A stretch of 64,000 nt of DNA from Desertifilum tharense IPPAS B-1220 (lineage in GTDB: Bacteria; Cyanobacteriota; Cyanobacteriia; Cyanobacteriales; Desertifilaceae). How positions within the stretch are numbered: the stretch's first letter is position 1; each line of letters starts with the position of its first letter. The notes under the pieces are model-generated. The model was given only the letters and a program-made list of their open reading frames with translations. It was not told the DNA's origin and made no database searches. Position numbers and translations under genes: made by a program. The stretch is from assembly GCF_001746915.1 (NCBI RefSeq), contig NZ_MJGC01000022.1, positions 62,001-126,000 of the forward strand. The letters are read 5' to 3'. Shown here one piece after another: positions 8,471 through 17,218 of this stretch.

Positions 8471-10132
8471 TTGGAAAACCACCCTGAATCGTTAGTGCCC
8501 CGAATGATTAGTACAGAGGTTGTCGAGTTTCCTGGCGGACCTTTACCCCTGAATTCACCGTTCTATGTCTACCGCCCTCCCCAGGAAGAACTGGTTTGTC
8601 AGGAAGTTGAGAAACCGGGGAGCGCAATTCGCATCCAAGCTCCGCGTAAAATGGGCAAAAGTTCGCTATTAACTCGGCTGTTGGCTCACGCGAAGGCTCA
8701 AGGTTATGGGGTTGCTCATATTGACTTTCAGGAGGTCGATCGGGCGGCGTTTGGGAGCTTAGATAAGCTGTTACGCTGGTTGTGTGCAAATGTCAGCCGT
8801 CGCTTGCGGTTGCCTCCTCAACTCGATGATTATTGGGATGAGGAGGTGGGCAGTAAGGTCAGTTGTACGATTTATTTTGAAGAATATTTACTCGAACAGA
8901 TCGATCGACCAATTGTCTTGGCTTTGAATGAAGTCAATCTGATTTTCGAGCATTCTGAGATTGCCCAAGAGTTTTTTCCGCTGTTGCGCTATTGGTACGA
9001 ACAAGCCAAACATGTCGATGCGTTTCAAAAATTGCGGCTTGTGATTGTTCACTCCACAGAGGTGTATGTTCCTTTAAAGATCAATCAGTCTCCGTTTAAT
9101 GTGGGTTTGCCGATTCGGTTAGCTGATTTTAATTTAGCCCAAGCCCACGAGCTAGCCGACCGCTACGGGTTAACGTGGGATGAGGGGGAGTTGCGATCGC
9201 CAATTGATGAACTGTTGAAGATGGTGGGGGGCAATCCCTATCGTTTGGGGTTGGCGTTTTACTATTTGCGGCGCGGGGAACTGACTTTAGATCAGCTTTT
9301 AAAGACGGCTCCAACGTCGGCGGGGATTTATAGCGCCCATTTGCAAGATTTGCTGATTGCGTTGCAACAAGAAGCCCCCCTCAAAGAAGCGCTTTGGCAG
9401 GCGATCGCAGCCGGTGATGGGGTGGCGATCGATCCGGTTTCGGCTTACAAACTCAATAGTCTGGGATTGGTGAGTTTTACCAATCAGGGAGTGACGCTGA
9501 GTTGCGAACTTTATCGCCTCTATTTTCAATCGCAGTTATTTGTGGAAACCCTCAGCTATAGCGCCCGACTGCAAGAATTGAAGGAAGAGAATCAGCGCTT
9601 AAAGTATTTGGTGGATATTGATTCGCTGACTCAGTTGGCTAACCGTCGCTCTCTCGATCGCTATCTGGCGATTAACTGGCAGCAGTCGGCGGGGATGGGA
9701 ACTTCTTTAGCGCTGATTTTATTGGATGTGGATGATTTTAAAGCCTATAACGATACCTATGGGCATCCCGCAGGCGATCGCTGTTTGCGTCAAATTGCGG
9801 GCGTGATTCACAGCCACCAGCGTTCCCCAGATTTGGTGGCTCGTTATGGGGGCGAAGAGTTTGCGATCGTGCTGCCTCAAACGAATGCGAAAGAAGCAAC
9901 CGAACTGGCGGAGAAGATGCGAGTTGCCATTAAGAGTTTGGCGATTCCCCATGAAAATTCTAAAACGGGTCAGGGCATTGTTACGGTGAGCATTGGGGTG
10001 GCGTGCGTGGTGTCTTGTCTGGGAAGCGATTGTTCGGTGCTATTGTTAGCCGCAGATAAGGCTCTTTATCACTCCAAACACCAAGGGCGCGATTTAGTGA
10101 CTTTAAGTGAGGCGATCGCCACTTCGCTGTAA
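8471..10132 (+). CDS. AAA_35 ATPase-like domain fused to GGDEF diguanylate cyclase
   Basis: A 553-residue cytoplasmic protein. Residues about 15-350 are an AAA_35 domain: the N-terminal LNSPFYVYRPP element, the P-loop-like PRKMGKSSLLTRLL, and hydrophobic strand IVLALNEVN at the Walker B position. A short coiled coil (ARLQELKEENQRLKYL) links it to a GGDEF domain (about 385-550) with RYGGEEF. RSPD stands five residues before GGEEF, matching the RxxD product-inhibition site. Family knowledge: it should make cyclic di-GMP and be feedback-inhibited. The TTG start at 8471 is supported by GAGGTG 7 nt upstream; ATG at 8504 is the alternative. No EAL or HD-GYP partner is nearby. Confidence 0.88.
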   Translation: MENHPESLVPRMISTEVVEFPGGPLPLNSPFYVYRPPQEELVCQEVEKPGSAIRIQAPRKMGKSSLLTRLLAHAKAQGYGVAHIDFQEVDRAAFGSLDKLLRWLCANVSRRLRLPPQLDDYWDEEVGSKVSCTIYFEEYLLEQIDRPIVLALNEVNLIFEHSEIAQEFFPLLRYWYEQAKHVDAFQKLRLVIVHSTEVYVPLKINQSPFNVGLPIRLADFNLAQAHELADRYGLTWDEGELRSPIDELLKMVGGNPYRLGLAFYYLRRGELTLDQLLKTAPTSAGIYSAHLQDLLIALQQEAPLKEALWQAIAAGDGVAIDPVSAYKLNSLGLVSFTNQGVTLSCELYRLYFQSQLFVETLSYSARLQELKEENQRLKYLVDIDSLTQLANRRSLDRYLAINWQQSAGMGTSLALILLDVDDFKAYNDTYGHPAGDRCLRQIAGVIHSHQRSPDLVARYGGEEFAIVLPQTNAKEATELAEKMRVAIKSLAIPHENSKTGQGIVTVSIGVACVVSCLGSDCSVLLLAADKALYHSKHQGRDLVTLSEAIATSL

Positions 10133-10282
10133 TCTCTGCTACCTCCGATGGAAAAGAGGGGTGGATGGCGAGTTTGTCAGAAAGCTTGCTAATTGAAGCG
10201 GTGTCAGCCAAAATTTAAGACGATTGCACTGAGTTGTTGTTGATACGACTCTTGGGAAAAACGAGGAGAGCGATCGCGCTGA

Positions 10283-10366
10283 GTCTAATCTTAGACCTGA
10301 GAAACTGGGTTTTTCACCGAAAATCAAGGGTTTCAGCTCAAGCGATTGACAAGAAACTCGGTTTCT
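10283..10366. repeat. Short inverted-repeat element (AGAAAC...GTTTCT type)
   Basis: Spacer upstream of the CXXCH protein gene. A GTCTAA/TTAGAC hairpin lies at 10283-10296. Copies of AGAAACTGGGTTTTT (from 10300) and AGAAACTCGGTTTCT (10352-10366) follow, roughly inverted to each other. An open frame passes through this region into the downstream gene, but the signal peptide begins later. Confidence 0.5.
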
Positions 10367-10413
10367 GGCACAGGTGCAACCTATCAGATATTAACGAAAA
10401 GTACACTCATCTT

Positions 10414-12018
10414 ATGACATCGATCGGGCGTCGATTCGCGATTGTTTTGACTATAGCCTGCCTTGTAATCTTTACAGAGCTAGCCCTTGCAGGCTCGATG
10501 AAAGACAATCGACCATTCCCCATCACCGCAGCATTTCAAGAGGTTCCCTTTAACCCAGAGATTTCTCGACCCAAAGACCTCAACCCAACGAATCCCAGTT
10601 CTCTAGAAGAACGAGGTATCCTGGAGTTTGCCTGGAAAGATTTTATTGCCTTAAACTGGCCGGTTGATTGTCAGGGAAACTCTCTATCCTACACCGATCC
10701 TCTGACCCGAAAACCGCTGACTCAAATTATTGGACAAGCACCCGAAGCACCTCGCAGTTGGGAATTATATCCTTCTCCAAACGATGTGTTTTTAAAAGAC
10801 GGCGCAACCCCTCCCCCCTTGGATCGAATTCCGGAAGTTGTGCAATGTTTAAACGATCGCGCCGGATCGGAAATTCAGTATCGCCAAGATTTACGTCTAA
10901 CCGAAACGGGAATATTAGTCGGTCAGGAAGAATTTGACGAAGCAAAACGAGCCAAAAGCGATAACTTACTCGATGGATATGGCGAACTTCTACCGGGAAT
11001 CTCGCTAGCAGATATTGATGCAGCGAATCACGTTCCTTTAGTCGATCGTAAGAGCAACTACGTCATCAATGAAATTCGCCTCAATCCGGTTGAATTTAAT
11101 CAAATCGTGAATCATAAATGGTTTGATGCTAACAATCTTTTGCCTTTTCAAGATTCTGGCGCAACCCAGTCTTTTCAACTCGCGTGTAGCGAAGGCGGAT
11201 CGGAATCTAGCCGTTCCTATTGCACTGATTATGACTCGACAGGGGCAATAGAAATCAAGGCGGTTTGGCGAGTTTTTGATGCTCAGGATACTGAACCCGA
11301 AAAAGCCCGATATTACACCACAAGACGAAAGATAGTTGGTCAGAATGGGGAAATCTTAAAAACTCAAGCAGAGTTGGGGCTAATTGGATTTCATATTATG
11401 CACAAAACCAGCAAACAAGGTTGGATTTGGGCTACTTTTGAACAGGTTGATAATGCCCCTCCCTGTAATGCACCCGATGCCAAAGTCTATACTTTGTACA
11501 ATCAAAACTGTAGCGGCGAAAACTGTCAGCAAAATTGGCCAAACGTCAAAGCGCCCTATCTTTGGCATATTAATGACTGGGAATCTAAGGCGGTAACGCT
11601 AGATGGTGTTGCAGTTAAAAATCAAATTCCCTCTCAAGTTTGTCGGATCAATCCTATCCGGCGAACGGTTAGTGATGAGAATAAAATATGGCAGAAAAAG
11701 TTAAGAGACGTTAGCCAATCTTCGGTTTGGCAGCATTATCAATTGGTGGGAACTCAATGGTTGCGAAGTCCTAATATTCCTTATACCAGTGCGGGAGCAG
11801 ATCGCCGACAAATTACTCCCGTTAACCCACCCTTGACCAATGTTGCTCTAGAGCCGTATGCTCAAAGAGTTTCTTGTATTGTTTGTCATACTGCTGCACG
11901 TTTACCGGGCAAAGATAAAGCTTGTCAACTCAATGAAAGTAATGTTAATTGTGCTGACTTTAGCTTTTTAATGGATAATGCCCAGTTTAGTCAGCCCGTT
12001 TCTATTCAGTCCCATTAG
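10414..12018 (+). CDS. Secreted protein with single c-type heme motif (CXXCH), unknown family
   Basis: Start chosen at ATG 10414, because MTSIGRRFAIVLTIACLVIFTELALAG is a clear Sec signal peptide; the open frame extends 60 codons upstream without sensible content. The mature protein is about 510 residues, rich in Pro, Asn and Trp, with recurrent cysteines and segments such as EFAWKDFIALNWP. Near the C-terminus stands CIVCH (C488, C491, H492), the covalent heme-attachment motif. No other CXXCH is present, so at most one heme is expected. It is probably periplasmic or extracellular. The gene 35 bp downstream has a strong ribosome-binding site and likely shares its transcript. I do not recognise the family, so the redox role is inference. 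Confidence 0.75.
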   Translation: MTSIGRRFAIVLTIACLVIFTELALAGSMKDNRPFPITAAFQEVPFNPEISRPKDLNPTNPSSLEERGILEFAWKDFIALNWPVDCQGNSLSYTDPLTRKPLTQIIGQAPEAPRSWELYPSPNDVFLKDGATPPPLDRIPEVVQCLNDRAGSEIQYRQDLRLTETGILVGQEEFDEAKRAKSDNLLDGYGELLPGISLADIDAANHVPLVDRKSNYVINEIRLNPVEFNQIVNHKWFDANNLLPFQDSGATQSFQLACSEGGSESSRSYCTDYDSTGAIEIKAVWRVFDAQDTEPEKARYYTTRRKIVGQNGEILKTQAELGLIGFHIMHKTSKQGWIWATFEQVDNAPPCNAPDAKVYTLYNQNCSGENCQQNWPNVKAPYLWHINDWESKAVTLDGVAVKNQIPSQVCRINPIRRTVSDENKIWQKKLRDVSQSSVWQHYQLVGTQWLRSPNIPYTSAGADRRQITPVNPPLTNVALEPYAQRVSCIVCHTAARLPGKDKACQLNESNVNCADFSFLMDNAQFSQPVSIQSH

Positions 12019-12053
12019 TCGCGGTTTTACGGCATTTAAGGAGGAATTGTCAG

Positions 12054-12716
12054 ATGAATGTTAATCAACTACCAGAAGGTCTTCAGGGTGAACCACAGCG
12101 CATTCGCGATGGTGTGAAGCAATGGTCTCAAATTGTGGCTTGGTCTTGGTCAGAGACTTCTGCTTTTAGCGATACGGCAAATCTAGAACAGGAGAAAAAA
12201 CTGAAGGCGTTCTTTATTAAGATTCTTCAAGACCAAGCTCGATATAGCTACGCGGTGAATAGCTACGGCGATGAATCTAAAAAGCCAGATGCTTATACTG
12301 CTAGTCTGAAGATTAAAAAGTTTGTGATGGGCAAAAATTCAGAGATTGATGACTCTGATTTGGAAAATGTCACCCTAACTTTACCTAAAGTCTACGAAAA
12401 ACTAACGGGTCAGGAACCTAATAGTTTGTCCTATGAACCTTTCATGAAGATGTTTCATGTGGAGATTGTGACGGATCGGTTTTCGGGTTCTATTCGCGAT
12501 GCGTCAGAAGCAGAGAAAGCTGAAATCAAAGACCGTATTGGGGATGAGGATGTGCAATATATTATTTATCTGGCTTATCCTCCCTGTCCGGTACTGAGTC
12601 CAGCAACGGTGACAGAAACGCAGTTGGAAAATTGGATGAAAAATCAAAACGAGTATGGCGAAGAGGTCACTGACTATTTGCCCCCTTCGGCTTATATTCC
12701 TGTCAGCTTCTCATAA
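12054..12716 (+). CDS. Hypothetical 220-residue protein, partner of the CXXCH protein
   Basis: Start ATG at 12054 is preceded by a full Shine-Dalgarno AAGGAGG (12038-12044, spacing 9 nt). The product has no signal peptide and no membrane helix. It is mixed alpha/beta and acidic, with several aromatic-rich stretches (SWSETSAF, YEPFMKMFHVEIV, YIIYLAYPPCP). I recognise no domain. The gene follows the secreted CXXCH protein by 35 bp and is followed by a 15-bp perfect hairpin. The two therefore form a probable bicistronic unit, although one product is exported and this one appears cytoplasmic. Confidence 0.75.
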   Translation: MNVNQLPEGLQGEPQRIRDGVKQWSQIVAWSWSETSAFSDTANLEQEKKLKAFFIKILQDQARYSYAVNSYGDESKKPDAYTASLKIKKFVMGKNSEIDDSDLENVTLTLPKVYEKLTGQEPNSLSYEPFMKMFHVEIVTDRFSGSIRDASEAEKAEIKDRIGDEDVQYIIYLAYPPCPVLSPATVTETQLENWMKNQNEYGEEVTDYLPPSAYIPVSFS

Positions 12717-12780
12717 ATTCAGGTTCTTTCCAGAGTTTGTAGAAGGGTCAGATTGAGCCTTCTTTAGGTGAAGGAAAACA

Positions 12781-12819
12781 TTTAAGGATCGGTTGCTTTT
12801 TTCACAACCGATCCTTAAA
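12781..12819 (+). terminator. 15-bp perfect hairpin ending the two-gene unit
   Basis: TTTAAGGATCGGTTG (12781-12795) and CAACCGATCCTTAAA (12805-12819) are exact reverse complements around a 9-nt T-rich loop. It lies 65 bp after the stop. The A/T ends of the stem could give termination on either strand. Confidence 0.65.
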
Positions 12820-12862
12820 ATTAAGTGATATGCAGCACTTGGTTGACTAACAAATCTTTTTT

Positions 12863-12940
12863 GTAGGTTGGATTGAACGCTGTGAAACCCAACACTCGCT
12901 GCTAGGAATGTTGGGTTACGCTGACGCTAACCCAACCTAC
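12863..12940. repeat. Solitary copy of the GTTGGGT/ACCCAAC repeat family
   Basis: TAGGTTGGATTGAACGC with a matching AAACCCAAC, then GTTGGGTTACG...CTAACCCAACCTAC, gives two imperfect hairpins. It is a diverged relative of the repeats that flank the transposase at 23.2 kb. Confidence 0.6.
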
Positions 12941-13004
12941 TCTCAGAATCGATTCTCCAATCCAAGTCTGTTAATAATGCGCTTTTGTCGGTTGGCTTTT
13001 GACC

Positions 13005-13194
13005 CCTACCGTGTATACACATCTAGTGTAAGAATCCCAAATCCAGCAGAGATCCCCCTAAATCCCCGCGCTGACGCGCCGCTGCGCTAGAAAAAAGGGG
13101 GACTTTAACTCCACTTCCCCCCTTTGGTAAGGGGGGCTAGGGGGGATCAAAACCTTATAGAACAATACTAGAAGACTTATGTATACACGGTAGG
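13005..13194. mobile_element. MITE-like element of about 190 bp with 15-bp terminal inverted repeats
   Basis: CCTACCGTGTATACA (13005-13019) and TGTATACACGGTAGG (13180-13194) are perfect inverted ends. Inside lies a nested pair, GATCCCCCTA (13051-13060) against TAGGGGGGATC (13138-13148), with further C-rich/G-rich stems. A related GATCCCCCTAAATCCCC hairpin recurs at 39821-39850. It has no coding capacity. No clear target duplication was found, so the mobile status is inferred. Confidence 0.5.
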
Positions 13195-13246
13195 TTTTGA
13201 CCCAACATTTGCGAGGAGTTGGATCTGAACCTAACCGACGGGAAGA

Positions 13247-14296
13247 TTACCGCAGTCTACGATTCCGGGCTTCTTCTTCTAGCTTTTTGGTATCCACTTG
13301 ACCACCAGCTAACGGATCGATTGCAGACGGGGGAGGTGGGGGAACCGGAAGCGGTTTTGCGGCTGCACGATTGGCAGGGGTTGCCGGAGTAGAGACTTTA
13401 TTCGGGAAGGGTTGGCTGCTAGGAGGACGATTGGCGTTGCTGCTGTCTTTGGCAGAGTTATTCATTCCCGGTACATTGGCGTCGTCAATTTTGTGCTTCA
13501 CGGAGTCGCTGACACCTTTAACATCGGTTTCCTCAACCTTGTGTTTCACGGAGTCGCTGACACCTTTGACGTTGGCTTCATCAATCTTGTGTTTCACAGA
13601 GTCGCTAACGCCTTTGACGTTGGCTTCATCAATCTTGTGTTTCACAGAGTCGCTAACACCTTTGACGTTGGCTTCGTCAATCTTGTGTTGAACGGAGTTG
13701 GTGACGCCGCGAACATTGGCTTCGTCAATCTTGTGTTTCACAGATTCGCTGACGCCTTGAACGTCGGCTTCGTCAATTTTGTGTTGCACGGAGTTGGTGA
13801 CGCCTTTGACGTTGGCTTCGTCAATTTTATGCTGAACAGATTCAGTAATGCCGCGAACGTCGGCTTCATCAATTTTGTGTTTGGTGGAGTCTACGACACC
13901 TTTTAAGTCTGCTTGTTCAACTTTGTCTTTAACGGTATCCACTACATCTTCAACGCGGTGGGTGAGATCGTGAACTGCGTCTTTCATGGTATCTACTGCA
14001 CTATCGACTCTCTGGTCGATTCCGTGTGCAGCTTGGTCGCCAACGGCTGCGCCAGCGATCGCGCCACCTACGGCCCCAACAGCGGCCCCTAGGCGTCCGC
14101 CAACCATTTTACCAATGGCAGCGCCTGCAATCCCACCACCGGCAGCACCAATGGCTTCGGCGACAATGTGGTTGTTGTTCGGTTGATTGGGATCGGAACT
14201 GTCCAGTTGTTTTTCGGAGTTTCCGCTTTCAATAATTTCAACGTCGATGGGTTGCAAACTCTTGTCGGGTTGTGGAGTGTTGTTGAAGCTAGTCAT
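13247..14296 (-). CDS. Repeat protein: glycine zipper plus ten 16-residue amphipathic repeats
   Basis: A 349-residue protein in three parts. Residues 1-45 are polar and acidic. Residues about 46-92 are a Gly/Ala-rich glycine-zipper (GGGIAGAAIGKMVGGRLGAA). Residues 123-282 are ten consecutive 16-mers of consensus KHKIDEANVKGVSDSV, each a charged amphipathic unit with a central G. A Pro/Ala-rich tail (about 290-330) precedes EEEARNRRLR. No signal peptide is seen. Glycine zippers insert in or associate with membranes; the 16-mers resemble apolipoprotein or LEA-like helices. A role in membrane or desiccation protection is inference only. The repeats are near-identical at DNA level (48-bp period), so copy number may vary between strains. 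Confidence 0.8.
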   Translation of the reverse strand: MTSFNNTPQPDKSLQPIDVEIIESGNSEKQLDSSDPNQPNNNHIVAEAIGAAGGGIAGAAIGKMVGGRLGAAVGAVGGAIAGAAVGDQAAHGIDQRVDSAVDTMKDAVHDLTHRVEDVVDTVKDKVEQADLKGVVDSTKHKIDEADVRGITESVQHKIDEANVKGVTNSVQHKIDEADVQGVSESVKHKIDEANVRGVTNSVQHKIDEANVKGVSDSVKHKIDEANVKGVSDSVKHKIDEANVKGVSDSVKHKVEETDVKGVSDSVKHKIDDANVPGMNNSAKDSSNANRPPSSQPFPNKVSTPATPANRAAAKPLPVPPPPPSAIDPLAGGQVDTKKLEEEARNRRLR

Positions 14297-14445
14297 TGAA
14301 ATTCCTTCGCTTACATAATCTTTTCTAATCTGTCTCCAGAGTATCGATTACTAAAGTCAGATTAATTTATCTAACGAGGGAGATCTCAGCAATCTTGAAT
14401 CGTCTGATAGTAGTAGATTGCTACTGGGCGATTTGGAGATGGTGG

Positions 14446-15608
14446 GTTACAACTGAGACTTGATGAGGTCTGTAACTCAACGCAACTCTGGCTGCTGTTG
14501 GGTTTCGTTCCTCAACCCAACCTACGGCCGCATCGAACTTTTAGGGGGGGTTATAACTGAGACTCGATGGGGTCTGTAACTCAACGCAACTCTGGCTGCT
14601 GTTGGGTTTCGTTCCTCAACCCAACCTACGGCCGCATCGAATTTTTAGGGTGGGTTATAACTGAGACTTGATGAGGTCTGTAACTCAACGCAACTCTGGC
14701 TGCTGTTGGGTTTCGTTCCTCAACCCAACCTACGGCCGCATCGAACTTTTAGGGTGGGTTATAACTGAGACTTGATGAGGTCTGTAACTCAACGCAACTC
14801 TGGCTGCTGTTGGGTTTCGTTCCTCAACCCAACCTACGACCGCATCGAACTTTTAGGGTGGGTTACAACTGAGACTCGATGGGGTCTGTAACTCAACGCA
14901 ACTCTGGCTGCTGTTGGGTTTCGTTCCTCAACCCAACCTACGGCCGCATCGAACTTTTAGGGGGGGTTATAACTGAGACTCGATGGGGTCTGTAACTCAA
15001 TGCAACTCTGGCTGCTGTTGGGTTTCGTTCCTCAACCCAACCTACGGCCGCATCGAACTTTTAGGGTGGGTTATAACTGAGACTCGATGGGGTCTGTAAC
15101 TCAACGCAACTTTGGCTGCTGTTGGGTTTCGTTCCTCAACCCAACCTACGGCCGCATCGAACTTTTAGGGTGGGTTATAACTGAGACTCGATGGGGTCTG
15201 TAACTCAATGCAACTTTGGCTGCTGTTGGGTTTCGTTCCTCAACCCAACCTACGGCCGCATCGAACTTTTAGGGTGGGTTATAACTGAGACTCGATGAGG
15301 TCTGTAACTCAACGCAACTTTGGCTGCTGTTGGGTTTCGTTCCTCAACCCAACCTACGGCCGCATCGAATTTTTAGGGTGGGTTACAACTGAGACTTGAT
15401 GGGGTCTGTAACTCAATGCAACTTTGGCTGCTGTTGGGTTTCGTTCCTCAACCCAACCTACGGCCGCATCGAACTTTTAGGGTGGGTTACAACTGAGACT
15501 TGATGAGGTCTGTAACTCAACGCAACTTTGGCTGCTGTTGGGTTTCGTTCCTCAACCCAACCTACGGCCGCATTGAACTTTTAGGGGGGGTTATAACTGA
15601 GACTCGAT
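14446..15608. repeat. Exact 104-bp tandem array, 11 units plus a partial
   Basis: The word CTGAGACT occurs at 14453, 14557, 14661, 14765, 14869, 14973, 15077, 15181, 15285, 15389, 15493 and 15597, always exactly 104 bp apart with no indels. Units differ only by point changes such as CTTGATGAGG/CTCGATGGGG. Each unit contains the hairpin GTTGGGTTTCG...CCTCAACCCAAC. The period is not a multiple of three and stops occur in all frames, so it is not coding. The last partial unit overlaps the stop codon of the AAA_35 gene. The 14297-14445 stretch before the array holds nothing recognisable. Confidence 0.95.
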
Positions 15609-16730
15609 CCAGGCGGTGTTGAAGATTTGGGCGTAGATGGGGTTTTTGACTCGTAAATAGCCTGCTTCTGCGACGACTAAACCCGATAATAGGAGTTCTG
15701 TGCATTCGCTACTGGGGGTTGCTGCGATCTGCAAGGGAGAATGTAGCACTTGGTTATAGAGATGAATGCGTCGTTCTTGGTTGGCTGAAGCCAACAGCAG
15801 GCGATCGCGGATTGTTTTGAGGTGTTGGGGTTCATCTTGCCATTGCCAGTTGTAAAGCAGGCGATCGCGAACTAAGGTTTCTACCCAAGATGCGATTTCT
15901 GGGGCGGAAACTGCGCGAAGGGTGATCTGAGAGTCAGGGCTGGCGGCGATCGCTATTTGGCAAAGTTTCTGAGTTAAAAAAGGTTGTCCGTTTGTCCATT
16001 TCAGGATTTCGGCTAGCAGAAGGTGCGGATGTGGGGTAAATGGGGCCAGACCTTGGGCGAGGGGTTGGGCTTGGGTGGGGGTAAAATCATTGAGAGCGAT
16101 CGCACGGCCTTCTGTAAACAGGGTGGATGGGCGATCGGAGGCTAGATTGTGCGGGGTTGTAACGCCGAAAATCGCAAAATTGAGGCGATGGTAATCGGGT
16201 GCAAGCGATCGTCGATCGTAACAAGAACGCAGGACGGCAAAAAAGTCATCAACGGCAAACGGTAAGTTAAGCAAGCTCTCAATTTCGTCTATTAAAATGA
16301 CGATCGGTCGATCGGCTAGGGTGGGCAACAGAACTTCGCCAAAAAATTGGCTGAGACGTTGAGGAAAGGAAAGATCCTGCTGTTGTTTCCACCAGCTTTG
16401 CAAATCAAAGGTTCTCAGTGCTGGCAATCCGCGCCACAAATCTTTGAGCATTCCTTTGTACCATTGAAGGGGCGTTGCTTGTTCGCCGCCGATCGCTGTG
16501 CAATCTAAAACCGCGCAGCAATATCCCTGTTGGCGCAAGTGGTAATAAGTCCGAACCAACAAAGAAGTTTTGCCCATCTGACGCGCTGTGAAAACGTAAC
16601 AAAACTGACCTTGCTGAAGGGCGGTGCATAGGTCTCGATCGGCTTGACGATCCACGTAGCTGGGGGCGTCGCGTGCAAGGCTACCCCCAACTTGATATTG
16701 CATCTTCTCGGTTTCTGGCTGAATTGGCAA
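15591..16730 (-). CDS. Free-standing AAA_35 domain ATPase-like protein
   Basis: A 379-residue protein consisting only of an AAA_35 domain. It has the N-terminal MQYQVGGSLARDAPSYVDRQAD element, a P-loop-like TARQMGKTSLLVR, the Walker B-like VILIDEIESLL, a sensor-like FAIFGVTTPHNL and the C-terminal [13 protein letters not shown] winged-helix-like region. Family knowledge: these STAND-like P-loop NTPases are common in cyanobacteria and are often fused to signalling outputs; the free form has no established function. It is closely similar to the C-terminal ~365 residues of the next protein (17219-22933), pointing to duplication. Its last codons (ESQL and stop) lie in the first unit of the 104-bp array. 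Confidence 0.85.
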   Translation of the reverse strand: MPIQPETEKMQYQVGGSLARDAPSYVDRQADRDLCTALQQGQFCYVFTARQMGKTSLLVRTYYHLRQQGYCCAVLDCTAIGGEQATPLQWYKGMLKDLWRGLPALRTFDLQSWWKQQQDLSFPQRLSQFFGEVLLPTLADRPIVILIDEIESLLNLPFAVDDFFAVLRSCYDRRSLAPDYHRLNFAIFGVTTPHNLASDRPSTLFTEGRAIALNDFTPTQAQPLAQGLAPFTPHPHLLLAEILKWTNGQPFLTQKLCQIAIAASPDSQITLRAVSAPEIASWVETLVRDRLLYNWQWQDEPQHLKTIRDRLLLASANQERRIHLYNQVLHSPLQIAATPSSECTELLLSGLVVAEAGYLRVKNPIYAQIFNTAWIESQL

Positions 16731-16733
16731 GTT

Positions 16734-17218
16734 GTTAGGTTAGGTTTTGGGTCTCCAGCTAACTTACGCGCTATCTTGATTGTCAGTCAACTAGCGAAGG
16801 TGGTGTTGGGTTTTGGGTTTCAATCTAACCTACTTACTCGTTAGGGTGGTGTTGGGTTTCGTGCCTCAACCCAACCTACTGCTGGCGATCTTTTGGTGGT
16901 GTTGGGTTTTGGGTTTCAAGCCAACCTACTTACTCGTTAGGGTGGTGTTGGGTTTCGTGCCTCAACCCAACCTACTGGCGATCTTTTGGTGGTGTTGGGT
17001 TTCGTGCCTCAACCCAACCTACTGGCGATCTTTTGGTGGTGTTGGGTTTCGTGCCTCAAGCCAACCTACTGGCGATCTTTTGGTGGTGTTGGGTTTCGTG
17101 CCTCAACCCAACCTACTGGCGATCTTTTGGTGGTGTTGGGTTTTGGGTTTCAAGCCAACCTACTGGCGATCTTTTGGTGGTGTTGGGTTTTTCAAGCCAA
17201 CCTACTGGCGATCTTTTG
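16734..17218. repeat. 47-bp tandem array between the two AAA_35 genes
   Basis: GTTGGG starts at 16805, 16851, 16901, 16947, 16994, 17041, 17088, 17135 and 17182. Spacing is 46-50 bp at first and then exactly 47 bp for the last five intervals. A typical unit reads GTTGGGTTTCGTGCCTC, ACCCAACCTACTGG, CGATCTTTTGGTG. Copies are more diverged near the AAA_35 gene and cleanest next to the kinase gene. The array ends at the kinase stop codon (17219-17221). Open frames in it are low complexity and not genes. Confidence 0.9.

Noticed and set aside
13371..13906. Plus-strand open frames opposite the 16-residue repeat protein
   Set aside because: They are mirror frames of a 48-bp repeat that is a multiple of three. 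The minus-strand product has sensible domain order and start.
14446..15608. CRISPR array
   Set aside because: The entire 104-bp unit repeats, including what would be spacers, so there are no unique spacers and no cas genes nearby.
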